From NCBI GenBank assembly GCA_024403555.1, contig JAKSRP010000010.1:1-45598 (forward strand): a stretch of DNA of 45,598 bases. Reading direction: 5' to 3'. The stretch is from Lachnospiraceae bacterium. Its GTDB lineage: Bacteria; Bacillota; Clostridia; Lachnospirales; Lachnospiraceae. This document shows, one piece after another, positions 1 through 7,094 of this stretch (position 1 is its first letter; every line of letters starts with the position of its first letter). The notes below the pieces were generated by a model. That model was not told where the DNA came from, did no database searches, and worked only from the letters and a program-made list of their open reading frames with translations. A program made the position numbers and the translations under genes.

Positions 1-469
1 ATACAGATTTTTGTTTTGCAAGCCACTCTTTATTTTCACCAATACCACGGATTGTCAACATAATATGTGCATGCGGATTACCATCATCTTTATCATGCAA
101 AGCCCAGTCTGCAATCATTCCTTTTGAAACAAAATTCTCCTGAATATATTTTCTTACACATTCAATCTGTTCTGCTCTGGTCATTTCTATTGGTAGAGAA
201 ACTTCTATTTCTCTCGCAAACTGTGCATCTGATCGTTTTTCAATACTCTGAACATCGTTCCACAATTTCTCTCTATCTAAAAAGCGTTCCGGTGCATTCT
301 CTGGAAGAAGTATCTCTGACATTACAACACCTTTTTTTCTATTAAAATCATGTGTCAGTCCTGTTTCTTCGTTGTATAGTTTTTCTCCTGAACGATAGGC
401 TGCAGAAGCAATAGCAGATCTGCCACCCTTGCGATTGATGATTTTAATTGAACAATGATATATTGACAT
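1..469 (-). CDS. MobA/MobL (MOBQ) relaxase, N-terminal 156 residues, cut by window edge
   Basis: The frame opens at an ATG at 467-469 behind a strong AGGAGG and stays open to the left edge, so only the N-terminus is present. The start MSIYHCSIKI followed by the AAYRSGEKL block is the family signature. Tyr25 sits where the catalytic tyrosine of RSF1010 MobA lies, and a metal-binding NPHAHIML motif (His133, His135) follows. Family knowledge: this HUH-type enzyme nicks oriT and leads the transferred strand. It is the last visible gene of the leftward mobile-element operon and lies directly downstream of the predicted oriT. The C-terminal part, which may include a primase or helicase domain, cannot be judged. 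The relaxase call is firm; the mobilization range is unknown. Confidence 0.9.
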   Translation of the reverse strand, partial: MSIYHCSIKIINRKGGRSAIASAAYRSGEKLYNEETGLTHDFNRKKGVVMSEILLPENAPERFLDREKLWNDVQSIEKRSDAQFAREIEVSLPIEMTRAEQIECVRKYIQENFVSKGMIADWALHDKDDGNPHAHIMLTIRGIGENKEWLAKQKSV

Positions 470-518
470 TTTCGCATACCTCCTTCCTTATATATTTCTT
501 TGCGAAATGGAAATCTAT

Positions 519-680
519 GGGATTCCATAAGGGCAACGCCCTTTGGTGCTGTCTGCATAAGACCCGCCGACGGAACGAGCCCGGCAGCTCATAAGAACTG
601 ACCGGTCACCAAATGGTGAACTTATGTCATGTGGGCTGCGCCCACATATAAGTGCGCCCTTACTACGTAATGGAATCCGG
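519..680 (+). other. Predicted origin of transfer (oriT), MOBQ type
   Basis: The 244-base gap between the TraD-like gene and the relaxase holds TAAGTGCGCCCT at 649-660, which matches the nic core known from RSF1010/pIP501/pGO1-type MOBQ plasmids; the expected nick is after 656. Just upstream, GTGGGC-TGC-GCCCAC (631-645) is a perfect hairpin. A second perfect dyad, AAGGGC-AAC-GCCCTT, lies at 529-543. GGATTCCATAAGGGC (520-534) is repeated inverted, with a spacer, as GCCCTTA...ATGGAATCC at 657-679. The nicked strand and exact site are inferred from the family. Confidence 0.8.
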
Positions 681-713
681 GAAAATACTTCTAAAGAGAA
701 TGTTTTATCGAAT

Positions 714-983
714 CTAACCTGCCACTTCATTCATTGCTTTGGAAAAATACTTTCCATTTGTTTCCTGCTTTTTCAAGAAATTCATGAATCGAATTTTATC
801 TTCTTCGCTAAATTCTCTACCAAGAACAGATTCTGCAATTCCGCCGATCTCAATCAATCTTCTAGTACGTCTTTTTCGATCTTCTTCTGATTTTCTTTTT
901 TTCAAATCTCGCTCTCTGGCTTTTAACTGTTCCTGTTTTCTAATGTTCTCTTCAATTCTTTCGTCAATTGTTTTTCTAGCCAT
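714..983 (-). CDS. TraD-like small conjugal transfer accessory protein
   Basis: An 89-residue, highly charged protein. The first half is Lys/Arg/Glu-rich and probably helical or coiled coil; the second holds a TRRLIEIGGIAESVLGREF block that resembles the conserved core of small TraD proteins found beside MobA-type relaxases. The start ATG at 983 has a good AAGGAG site and follows the MobC-like gene by 3 bases. It lies between that gene and oriT, which supports a relaxosome role. The exact family (TraD versus a DUF3847-like group) is not certain from reading alone. Confidence 0.65.
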   Translation of the reverse strand: MARKTIDERIEENIRKQEQLKARERDLKKRKSEEDRKRRTRRLIEIGGIAESVLGREFSEEDKIRFMNFLKKQETNGKYFSKAMNEVAG

Positions 984-986
984 TAT

Positions 987-1349
987 TTACTCCTTCCCAT
1001 ACAGGTTTTCTAACATCTCAAGAATCATACGGAGAGATTCCAATCTGCAATCTTCTAATCCCTCCAGATTAGGATTACGATTAATTGCTTCTGCAATTTC
1101 CTTTACCTGCTTTCTTATCTCATCAAACACGCGAATATTTCCTTTGATCATCACATTCTGATATAAGCAACTTTCAATAAAATACTTCGACTTTGGAAGA
1201 CCAGTTAATGCAATTCTGGATTCGATCAATTTCTTTTCTTTCTCAGAAACTCTAAAGTTCATCGTAACATTTCGTTTTCTATTTTTCTTCTTTTTCTGCT
1301 CCTGTTTTTTACCATCTGACATGGTAACTCTTCTGAAAATCTTATCCAT
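987..1349 (-). CDS. MobC-like relaxosome accessory protein
   Basis: A 120-residue protein with a very basic N-terminus (KKQEQKKKKNRKRN) followed by TMNFRVSEKEKKLIESRIA, which is typical of the ribbon-helix-helix part of MobC-type plasmid mobilization proteins, and a helical C-terminus. Family knowledge: such proteins bind near oriT and help the relaxase open the nic region. The start at 1349 has GGGGAGG upstream, overlapping the end of the integrase gene, so translation is probably coupled. An internal ATG (MSDGKK, residue 10) is possible but has no comparable binding site. Confidence 0.75.
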   Translation of the reverse strand: MDKIFRRVTMSDGKKQEQKKKKNRKRNVTMNFRVSEKEKKLIESRIALTGLPKSKYFIESCLYQNVMIKGNIRVFDEIRKQVKEIAEAINRNPNLEGLEDCRLESLRMILEMLENLYGKE

Positions 1350-1352
1350 TAT

Positions 1353-2444
1353 TTATTCCTCCCCACTGAATGCTTTATCAAGGCTATTTGCCATCTCTCG
1401 CTGTACAGAAGGATACAAATGAGAATATCTTTCTGTAATCGTCACACTTTCATGACCTAATCTTTCTGCAATCTGAATTGGCGAATAACCAAGATTAATC
1501 AACAAGGCACAACTGGAATGTCTAAGATCGTGAATACGAATTCTTTTCACTCCTGATATACGACACCCACGATCCATCTCATGATGGAGATAACTTTTGG
1601 TCACTGCAAAGATGCGGCTATTTTCATCCACTTTATAAAGAGAATCGAAGAATTCTTCCATCTCCACACACAGAAATTCTGGGAGGTCGATGAGTCGATT
1701 TCCTTTTTCTGTTTTCGGTGAAACAATCATTTTCTCTCCTTTTATCACCTGAAAGTTTTTGTTAATTCGCAAAATACGTTTCTCAAGATCAAAATCTGCC
1801 TTTGTAAGTGCCAATAATTCGCCACAGCGGATTCCAGTCCAGTAAAGAATCTGAAATGCATAGTAGGAAATCGGTTTATCCTTCATTACTTCAGAAAACT
1901 GCAAATATTCTTCCTTTGTCCAGAAAAGCATTTCCTGTGCTTTAGCTCTTCCCATCTTCTTATTAACGATGCAAGGATTCTTAGGAAGATCATAATATTT
2001 GACTGCATGGTTAAAAATCGCATTCAGCTGATTCTGTATTGTTCTAAGATAGGTTGGAGAATATCCTTTCCCATTCCCATCTCTCAGACCAAGTAACGCA
2101 TTCTGCCACTGAAGGACATCCGTAGATGTCACTTCAGATAGACTTTTATTCTCAAAATATGGCCTGATGTGAGTGTTAATGATGTTTTCCTTTGTAGCAA
2201 ATGTACTGGCCTTTATCTGTGGCTTCAGATCATCCATATAGATGTCTACAAACATCCCAAATCCCATATTAATGTCTTTCGTTTTCTTAGCCAGAAATTC
2301 TCTTTCATATGCCAATGCTTCTTTCTTCGTAGCAAATCCTCTTTTTTCATGTTTCCTGCGAATCCCTTTCCAATCTGTATAGTAACAGGCAACACGCCAG
2401 CTATTTCCTTTATATCCATTCCATTTGTCTTTATAAACTGCCAT
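1353..2444 (-). CDS. int: Tyrosine recombinase / integrase of the mobile element
   Basis: A 363-residue site-specific recombinase. Residues ~1-50 form a small N-terminal arm-binding domain (YTDWKGIRRKHEKRGF), followed by a SAM-like core-binding domain (~55-150) and the catalytic domain. The catalytic residues are visible: Arg in YWTGIRCGELLAL, the HDLRHSS box, the His of LGHESVTIT and the nucleophile Tyr in ERYSHLYP. Full length for the Tn916/phage-type group. It starts on the last base of the dnaC-like gene and is followed at 3 bases by mobC, so it is part of the leftward operon. It presumably integrated the element beside guaA, although the integrase gene lies ~4.6 kb from that junction. 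Confidence 0.95.
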   Translation of the reverse strand: MAVYKDKWNGYKGNSWRVACYYTDWKGIRRKHEKRGFATKKEALAYEREFLAKKTKDINMGFGMFVDIYMDDLKPQIKASTFATKENIINTHIRPYFENKSLSEVTSTDVLQWQNALLGLRDGNGKGYSPTYLRTIQNQLNAIFNHAVKYYDLPKNPCIVNKKMGRAKAQEMLFWTKEEYLQFSEVMKDKPISYYAFQILYWTGIRCGELLALTKADFDLEKRILRINKNFQVIKGEKMIVSPKTEKGNRLIDLPEFLCVEMEEFFDSLYKVDENSRIFAVTKSYLHHEMDRGCRISGVKRIRIHDLRHSSCALLINLGYSPIQIAERLGHESVTITERYSHLYPSVQREMANSLDKAFSGEE

Positions 2445-3157
2445 TATGCCACACCTCCATATAAGCGATAATTAAGCTCCTTACCCATAAAATAAATGAT
2501 ATTTCCTCTGCACATTTCAATTAAACGACTGGCGATCGCCTCATCAAAATTAATGAGCTCATCCGGTGTTTTTTCTGTACTAATGATGATTGGAAGATTA
2601 TTGTTATATCGATAATTCACAATTTCATAAATGATATTGACATCTGACTCTGTAATCTTCCCTTTCAAAAAGTCATCAATGAAAAGAACCGAAGCATTCT
2701 TATATCTGCTTAACTCTCGATTATATTTTTCCGAATCAAGTATGGAAGCTTTTAATTCTGTCATCTCATCTCGATAACCCATATATATTACAGCTGTTCC
2801 ATCATGAATGAGTTGTATGCTGCATGCCGTTCCTAAATGTGTTTTTCCTGCTCCTACCTGTCCACAAAGCATAAGTGAATTGTAACGTTCATTCTTAAAA
2901 GTTAAGAATTCATCTGCATATCTTTCAACCGTATACTTTGCATCCATTAAAATCGGATTATTTTCCGTATAATAATTCTGAAAAGTCTTTTCCTTGAATT
3001 CCTTTGCAAGGCCACTTCTCTCCAGACGTTCCATGGCAATTTTAATTTCCTGGCACTTACAAGGTGCACAATATTCATGCCCGTCTCTTATTGTGAAAAC
3101 ATAGCCTACATCATTACACACTGGACATTTATCTTTTTCTTTATTCTCAAAACTCAT
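2444..3157 (-). CDS. DnaC/IstB-like AAA+ ATPase (helicase loader type)
   Basis: A 237-residue protein. An N-terminal zinc-ribbon-like stretch (CPVCNDVGY ... CAPCKC, residues ~12-33) precedes an AAA+ module with Walker A GQVGAGKTH and Walker B VLFIDDF; the sensor segment is IIISTEKTPDEL. Proteins of this type load replicative helicase onto an origin. It follows the replication-initiator gene by 3 bases and overlaps the integrase start by one base. The pairing suggests that the element replicates autonomously after excision. An IstB transposition role is less likely because no IS21 transposase is nearby. Confidence 0.85.
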   Translation of the reverse strand: MSFENKEKDKCPVCNDVGYVFTIRDGHEYCAPCKCQEIKIAMERLERSGLAKEFKEKTFQNYYTENNPILMDAKYTVERYADEFLTFKNERYNSLMLCGQVGAGKTHLGTACSIQLIHDGTAVIYMGYRDEMTELKASILDSEKYNRELSRYKNASVLFIDDFLKGKITESDVNIIYEIVNYRYNNNLPIIISTEKTPDELINFDEAIASRLIEMCRGNIIYFMGKELNYRLYGGVA

Positions 3158-3160
3158 AAT

Positions 3161-3886
3161 CTACCTTCTTTCCTGAATCAATTCCACCATTCGTTCCGAA
3201 TGCTTGGATGTTTGTGTTGCTGGGATCGCTACTTTATTGTTGTATTTGTGTTCTTCACACCAATCTGAAATTCTCTTTTTATTCAGACATCCATGATATG
3301 GCTTTGTAAGGATCCTGTGAATCACACTATCTACAATAGAAACACCATATATAGAAACCAATTCCTGATATTCGCTTTCAGTAAGGATTTCCTGATCCAA
3401 CTGATACTTCACAATATCTGTGTGTCGCGTTTCGTTACTACACTCTCCTATACTAACCTGACCTATACTATCCTGACCTACACTACACTGTGCGGCCCAT
3501 GTGCCGTCCGTGGACGGTCCAGATTTTTTCCCTATATCTGATCTGGTTTTTGCTTCAAGAAGCTCCAAATCTGGAAGAACCTGAACTAACAAATCTTTAT
3601 AAATGCTATCTTTTTTTCGATCTGCGCGAATTTTATTGCTTTCACGCCAATCCATGATATACGACACCAGATCCTCGTTGAGAATTACAATAAATTTTTT
3701 ACTATAAAGAATTCTTAGGTCATCTTCTGATGCCTTAATCAAATTCATAACCGGATATGCTTCTACAACTCCATCGTCATCCGCGTTCAGGCAAAGATGA
3801 AAATATAGATTCTGCGAAGAAGGCGGCATCTTTAAGAATCTGGCACTTTCCACAATTCGTTTTGAAATCATTCTTCTATCTGCCAT
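3161..3886 (-). CDS. Replication initiator / replisome organizer-like protein
   Basis: The ATG at 3886 (MADRRMISKRIVESARFLKM) was chosen because AAAGGAGG lies 10 bases upstream; an upstream ATG in frame lacks such a site. The first ~100 residues resemble the N-terminal DNA-binding domain of phage and ICE replisome organizers (SSQNLYFHLCLNADDDGVV). Residues ~125-145 hold a short internal repeat (CSVGQDSIGQVSIGE) encoded by 15-bp direct repeats at 3446-3490. The C-terminus is DnaD-like in tone. Located directly before the DnaC-like gene. A small terminated RNA is predicted on the opposite strand over its leader (3950-4005). Function is inferred from layout and the N-terminal motif. Confidence 0.7.
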   Translation of the reverse strand: MADRRMISKRIVESARFLKMPPSSQNLYFHLCLNADDDGVVEAYPVMNLIKASEDDLRILYSKKFIVILNEDLVSYIMDWRESNKIRADRKKDSIYKDLLVQVLPDLELLEAKTRSDIGKKSGPSTDGTWAAQCSVGQDSIGQVSIGECSNETRHTDIVKYQLDQEILTESEYQELVSIYGVSIVDSVIHRILTKPYHGCLNKKRISDWCEEHKYNNKVAIPATQTSKHSERMVELIQERR

Positions 3887-3914
3887 ATGGCTTATACCTC
3901 CTTTCATTTTTCGA

Positions 3915-3943
3915 TTGAAAAGATGCACTTACCATGCTAATAT
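3915..3943 (+). promoter_or_regulatory. Promoter of the predicted antisense RNA
   Basis: TTGAAA (3915-3920), a 17-base spacer, then TAATAT (3938-3943) on the plus strand: a near-consensus sigma-A promoter. It points into a 60-base interval that ends in a terminator and contains no rightward gene. Confidence 0.7.
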
Positions 3944-3949
3944 GAATTT

Positions 3950-4005
3950 GCGAGATTGCATGCCAGCAATGGTATGTGCTGCCCCTTTTCGAAGGGGCTT
4001 TTTTC
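3950..4005 (+). ncRNA. Predicted short antisense / counter-transcribed RNA
   Basis: Starting ~7 bases after the TAATAT box, the plus strand can form stem 1 GCATGCCA-GCAA-TGGTATGT (3958-3977; GNRA-type tetraloop, two G-U pairs). It is followed by a terminator stem GCCCCTT-TTCG-AAGGGGC (3981-3998) and a T6 tract, giving a transcript of ~55 nt. The RNA is exactly complementary to the leader between the excisionase-like gene and the replication initiator in the leftward operon mRNA. It may act like a plasmid copy-control RNA. Promoter, structure and terminator are visible; the regulatory role is inference. Confidence 0.65.
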
Positions 4006-4020
4006 TTTTTAATTGTCCCA

Positions 4021-4221
4021 TCAATGTGCACCTGTTCTTAGACAAGCCTCTTCATACCAGATTCGATTTACTTTACCTGCAACTACAATTGCGCGAGGAT
4101 TCTGTTCTTTCATCTCCTTGTTCAACTGCTTAATAACCTCATAAGCTTTCGCTCTTGAAACTCCAAGATCAAAAATAACAGTTTCCACACCTACAAATAA
4201 TGGTAAACGTTCTTCTTTCAT
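4021..4221 (-). CDS. Small HTH protein, probable excisionase / directionality factor
   Basis: A 66-residue basic protein with an HTH-like segment (VIFDLGVSRAKAYEVIKQLN) and a conserved-looking tail ending NRIWYEEACLRTG. Size, HTH position and its place as first gene of the integrase operon fit Xis-type proteins or a small MerR-like helix-turn-helix. The start at 4221 has AAAGGAG upstream. It is transcribed from the promoter at 4287-4315 flanked by two operators, so excision and replication genes would be switched together. It could instead be a second small regulator; no catalytic residues are expected. Confidence 0.65.
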   Translation of the reverse strand: MKEERLPLFVGVETVIFDLGVSRAKAYEVIKQLNKEMKEQNPRAIVVAGKVNRIWYEEACLRTGAH

Positions 4222-4259
4222 TCGTTTGTCTCCTTTCTTTATATCTCAACGTTCTATTT

Positions 4260-4279
4260 CAGACATATTTTTATATCTG
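4260..4279. promoter_or_regulatory. Operator 1 (dyad AGACATA-TTTT-TATATCT)
   Basis: A 7-4-7 inverted repeat extended by C/G at the ends, lying at the predicted transcription start of the leftward operon. It matches operator 2 in arms and spacer. A similar half-site TTATGTCTG lies at ~4365-4373. The divergent XRE protein is the likely binder. Confidence 0.65.
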
Positions 4280-4286
4280 TATAATG

Positions 4287-4315
4287 ATAATACAGCCAAA
4301 ACTATTCTTTGTCAA
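4287..4315 (-). promoter_or_regulatory. Promoter of the excision/replication/mobilization operon
   Basis: On the minus strand TTGACA (4315-4310), a 17-base spacer and TATTAT (4292-4287) form a near-perfect sigma-A promoter. It is bracketed by operator 1 downstream and operator 2 just upstream of the -35 box, which fits tight repression in the integrated state. Confidence 0.8.
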
Positions 4316-4322
4316 TAACAAA

Positions 4323-4340
4323 AGATATATTTTTATGTCT
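4323..4340. promoter_or_regulatory. Operator 2 (dyad AGATATA-TTTT-TATGTCT)
   Basis: The same 7-4-7 architecture as operator 1, with the variable base pair swapped between arms. It lies between the leftward promoter and the regulator gene, so one protein could control both directions. Confidence 0.65.
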
Positions 4341-4421
4341 ATTTCATTCATTTCTCTTTATTTTTTATGTCTGTTATGATAAAATGAAGTTACATTTTTT
4401 AGAGTAAGGAAACATATACAT

Positions 4422-5387
4422 ATGAAACTTGGAGAAAAAATCAGAAGATTAAGGGTTATGGCAGGGCTTACCCAAAAAGAATTAGGAAAAAAGATAGGAT
4501 TTTCAGCAGCTACTGCCGACTCCCGAATGAGAAAATATGAAAGCTGCCAGATGGCACCTAAAGAAGATATAAGAACCAAACTTGCAGAAGTTCTTGATGT
4601 AGATATGTCTGCTTTGTCAGATATTGATATCCAAACATACGAAGATGTAATGCATGTTCTCTTCCTCCTGGAAGAAGAATTTGGAATGAAAATCGAAAGA
4701 ACTACAGAGAAAACCAGTCTGGTGTTTGATAATAATGCAAACACAGCGTCTATTCTGAATGGATATCTTTATATATGGGACGCGCAAAAGAGAAAATATG
4801 AGCAGTCTATTGATGAAGTAAAAGACGAAGCAGAAGATCAATATAAAAGATGGAAGGCTCGCTTTCCAAAAGATATCCAATCATACTGTAGTGATCAGTT
4901 GTATAAACTCAGCCAATTCTATGCGCCATTTGTACAAGCAGCACAAGAGTCCGGATGTACGATTTCTACTGTATCTGACTTTATTGTTCAGATCAGAGAA
5001 TTATGCCAATGTCCTCTTACCATAGAATCAGAAACCAAATTATATAAACCTGGTGATGGTGCTCTGGTACTGACATTTCTCCTCTCCGAACTTCTTGCGC
5101 CAGAGCAAGCTGAGACACACAAAAGATTCGGTGAATATCTCTACATGCTTTCCGTAATGGAATCTTTCGGAATGCTTATTGATAAGGATCTTTTCACCAC
5201 AGAATGTGGCACACAAATCTCTTATACTTTACATATGAGTACTTTAATGGCTCTGAAGTCAATTATTCGGGACATTCAGCGCTTCGAGAAGCAGGCAGAT
5301 AGCAATGATTGGGATAAAGAAATGTTTGAGATGGATTATGAAGATACACTCAGACAATTTAACATAAGTATTGCTGAAAACATTTGA
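4422..5387 (+). CDS. XRE-family transcriptional regulator of the element
   Basis: A 321-residue protein. Residues 1-65 form a Cro/C1-type HTH (MKLGEKIRRLRVMAGLTQKE ... FSAATADSRMRKYES). The remainder is a long helical region with no recognised catalytic motif. It is divergent from the excisionase operon, with the paired operators between them, so it is the probable element repressor. AAGGA lies ~11 bases before the ATG. It is followed after 18 bases by the AlbA_2-type gene and probably co-transcribed with it. No peptidase (ImmA or LexA-type) domain is visible, so how it would be relieved is unknown. Confidence 0.85.
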   Translation: MKLGEKIRRLRVMAGLTQKELGKKIGFSAATADSRMRKYESCQMAPKEDIRTKLAEVLDVDMSALSDIDIQTYEDVMHVLFLLEEEFGMKIERTTEKTSLVFDNNANTASILNGYLYIWDAQKRKYEQSIDEVKDEAEDQYKRWKARFPKDIQSYCSDQLYKLSQFYAPFVQAAQESGCTISTVSDFIVQIRELCQCPLTIESETKLYKPGDGALVLTFLLSELLAPEQAETHKRFGEYLYMLSVMESFGMLIDKDLFTTECGTQISYTLHMSTLMALKSIIRDIQRFEKQADSNDWDKEMFEMDYEDTLRQFNISIAENI

Positions 5388-5405
5388 TCTGAGAGGTAAA
5401 ATACT

Positions 5406-6872
5406 ATGACAGATATTTTTGATATTTCCCAATTTGATTCCTATAGAGAAGATAACCGCCGTGAAGTCAAAAAGGCTCGCGATGGCCTTCCAGTTTCACT
5501 TTGGGATACATACTCAGCCTTTGCTAATTGCTATGGAGGTGTCATAATCCTTGGAGTAAAAGAAGGAAAAGATGGTAGTTGGCATACAACAGGATTAAAA
5601 AATGCATCCAAACTCCAAAAAGAATTTTGGGATATTATAAATAATACTAAGAAGGTCAGCATCAATCTCCTCACTGAAGATGCAGTAGAAATTTATGAGT
5701 ATAACGACGATATCATCATGGTAATCCATGTTCCTGCAGCACGCAGAGAACAGAAGCCGGTTTTCATTAATGATGATATGTTTGGTGGTACTTTCCGAAG
5801 AAATTATGAAGGTGACTACCATTGTACTCGTATTCAGGTTAAAACGATGCTTCGTGATCAGGCCGATGATACTATAGATATGTCTGTTCTTGATAATTTA
5901 AACATGGATATTTTTAACATGGACTCCGTCCGAGGTTACAGAAATACCTTTGCCGGACTGAAAGACGGGCATCCATTTCTAAGACTAGATGACAATGAAT
6001 TCTTACGCAGCATCGGAGCTGCTGCAATCTCTGACAAGGACAATCAACTGCATCCAACAGCCGCTGGCCTGTTAATGTTTGGAAATGAATATGATATTGT
6101 TCGTCAATTTCCTGATTATTTTTTGGATTATCGCGCTTTACTTGACCCTAACATTCGCTGGACAGATCGCATCAACTCCAGTTCCGGTGATTGGTCAGGT
6201 AATATTTTCGATTTTTATTTCCGTGTCTACAATAAATTAAAGCAGTCTCTGAATGTTCCTTTTAAGTTATCAGGACTCACTAGAATCGACGATACCCCTA
6301 TGCATGAAGCCATTCGTGAAGCTCTTGCCAATTGTTTAATAAATGCAGATTACTTTGGTTCCAGAGGAATTGTAATCACTCTCCAGCAGAATCAGATTAT
6401 GCTTTCTAATCCTGGCTATAGCAGAACAGGAAAAGTTCAGATGATTCGAGGAGGAGTTTCAGATCCTAGAAACCGAGGCCTTATGAAAATGTTTAATCTC
6501 ATTGATATTGGTGAACGTGCTGGAAGCGGTATTCCACATATTATTAATATATGGCAAGATGAAGACCTAAAAGATCCTATCATTCAAGAGGAATTTGGTT
6601 CAGATCGTACCAGCCTAATTTTATCGCTTGAAAAAAAACAAGCGATAAAAACAAGCGATAACGAACGTTCTTCTTCTCCTGTAAGAGGAAAGAAAACGAT
6701 AGAAAATCAACAAAAGATCTTAGAATATTTAAAGGATAACGGTCGTTCCAAATGCTCAGACATCGCTATTTTCCTCAATCTTAGCGAAGCACGCACACGA
6801 GCACTCCTCTCTGGAATGGATGAAATAGAGGCTGTTGGAAGTAATCGAAATAGAACCTACCGAATCAAATAA
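5406..6872 (+). CDS. AlbA_2/Schlafen-type ATP-binding protein with C-terminal winged helix
   Basis: A 488-residue protein. An N-terminal AlbA_2 (divergent AAA-4) domain spans ~10-150, with the typical E-x-K near REVKKARDG and the AFANCYGGVIILGV block. A central HATPase_c_4-like region follows (MHEAIREALANCLINADYFG, and later GLMKMFNLIDIGERAGSG). A winged-helix tail (~435-488, LEYLKDNGRSKCSDIAIFL) completes it. Such proteins are often annotated as RecG-like or putative transcriptional regulators. It is cargo of the mobile element in one unit with the XRE gene. A 28-bp hairpin inside the gene is repeated as its terminator. A role in regulation or in defence is possible; the sequence does not decide. 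Confidence 0.8.
   Translation: MTDIFDISQFDSYREDNRREVKKARDGLPVSLWDTYSAFANCYGGVIILGVKEGKDGSWHTTGLKNASKLQKEFWDIINNTKKVSINLLTEDAVEIYEYNDDIIMVIHVPAARREQKPVFINDDMFGGTFRRNYEGDYHCTRIQVKTMLRDQADDTIDMSVLDNLNMDIFNMDSVRGYRNTFAGLKDGHPFLRLDDNEFLRSIGAAAISDKDNQLHPTAAGLLMFGNEYDIVRQFPDYFLDYRALLDPNIRWTDRINSSSGDWSGNIFDFYFRVYNKLKQSLNVPFKLSGLTRIDDTPMHEAIREALANCLINADYFGSRGIVITLQQNQIMLSNPGYSRTGKVQMIRGGVSDPRNRGLMKMFNLIDIGERAGSGIPHIINIWQDEDLKDPIIQEEFGSDRTSLILSLEKKQAIKTSDNERSSSPVRGKKTIENQQKILEYLKDNGRSKCSDIAIFLNLSEARTRALLSGMDEIEAVGSNRNRTYRIK
6619..6650. repeat. Hairpin repeat copy inside the AlbA_2 gene
   Basis: TTTTATCGCTTG, eight A, CAAGCGATAAAA form a perfect dyad within the coding sequence, at the linker before the winged-helix domain. 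A further half-site CAAGCGATAA follows at 6652-6661. The 28-bp core is identical to that of the terminator hairpin at 6877-6916. Confidence 0.85.
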
Positions 6873-6876
6873 AAAG

Positions 6877-6916
6877 TGGCGTTTATCGCTTGAAAAAAAA
6901 CAAGCGATAAACGCCA
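6877..6916 (+). terminator. Terminator of the XRE-AlbA_2 unit
   Basis: Four bases after the stop, TGGCGTTTATCGCTTG - A8 - CAAGCGATAAACGCCA makes a perfect 16-bp stem followed by a T-rich tract. It shares its inner 28 bp with the in-gene copy at 6619-6650. Confidence 0.85.
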
Positions 6917-7029
6917 TTATTTTATTATTTTCAGTGGCTCAAAAACTCTCCTTATAGATTCTGATTCCATGAAAAATATCATATAAAATTTTTCAATCCA
7001 AAAGTGGAAAATCTTTTTTTCAAAATATG

Positions 7030-7046
7030 GTAGACATTTTGTAGAC
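7030..7046. other. Candidate element end / integrase core region beside guaA
   Basis: GTAGAC occurs twice with an 11-bp period (7030-7035, 7041-7046) immediately before the guaA terminator. The mobile element must end somewhere between its last terminator (6916) and guaA (7095). This short direct repeat is the only recombination-like signal seen there. The matching left end is outside the window. Confidence 0.35.
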
Positions 7047-7054
7047 GTAAAAAA

Positions 7055-7083
7055 CGGAGAGCCTTATAAATAAAGGCTCTCCG
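7055..7083 (-). terminator. guaA terminator (bidirectional)
   Basis: CGGAGAGCCTT (7055-7065) pairs perfectly with AAGGCTCTCCG (7073-7083). In the guaA direction it is followed by six T; the other side also has a T-tract. Confidence 0.85.
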
Positions 7084-7094
7084 CTGTTTTTTTA

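Noticed and set aside
67-345. Plus-strand open frame at the left edge
   Set aside because: It is the complement of the relaxase gene, whose minus-strand product has clear MobA/MobL motifs.
515-730. Minus-strand open frame across the oriT region
   Set aside because: No ribosome site and no family resemblance; the stretch is made of hairpins and the nic core.
6917-7054. Gene in the gap between the AlbA_2 terminator and guaA terminator
   Set aside because: No open frame with a ribosome site; only the terminator tail and the GTAGAC repeat are seen.
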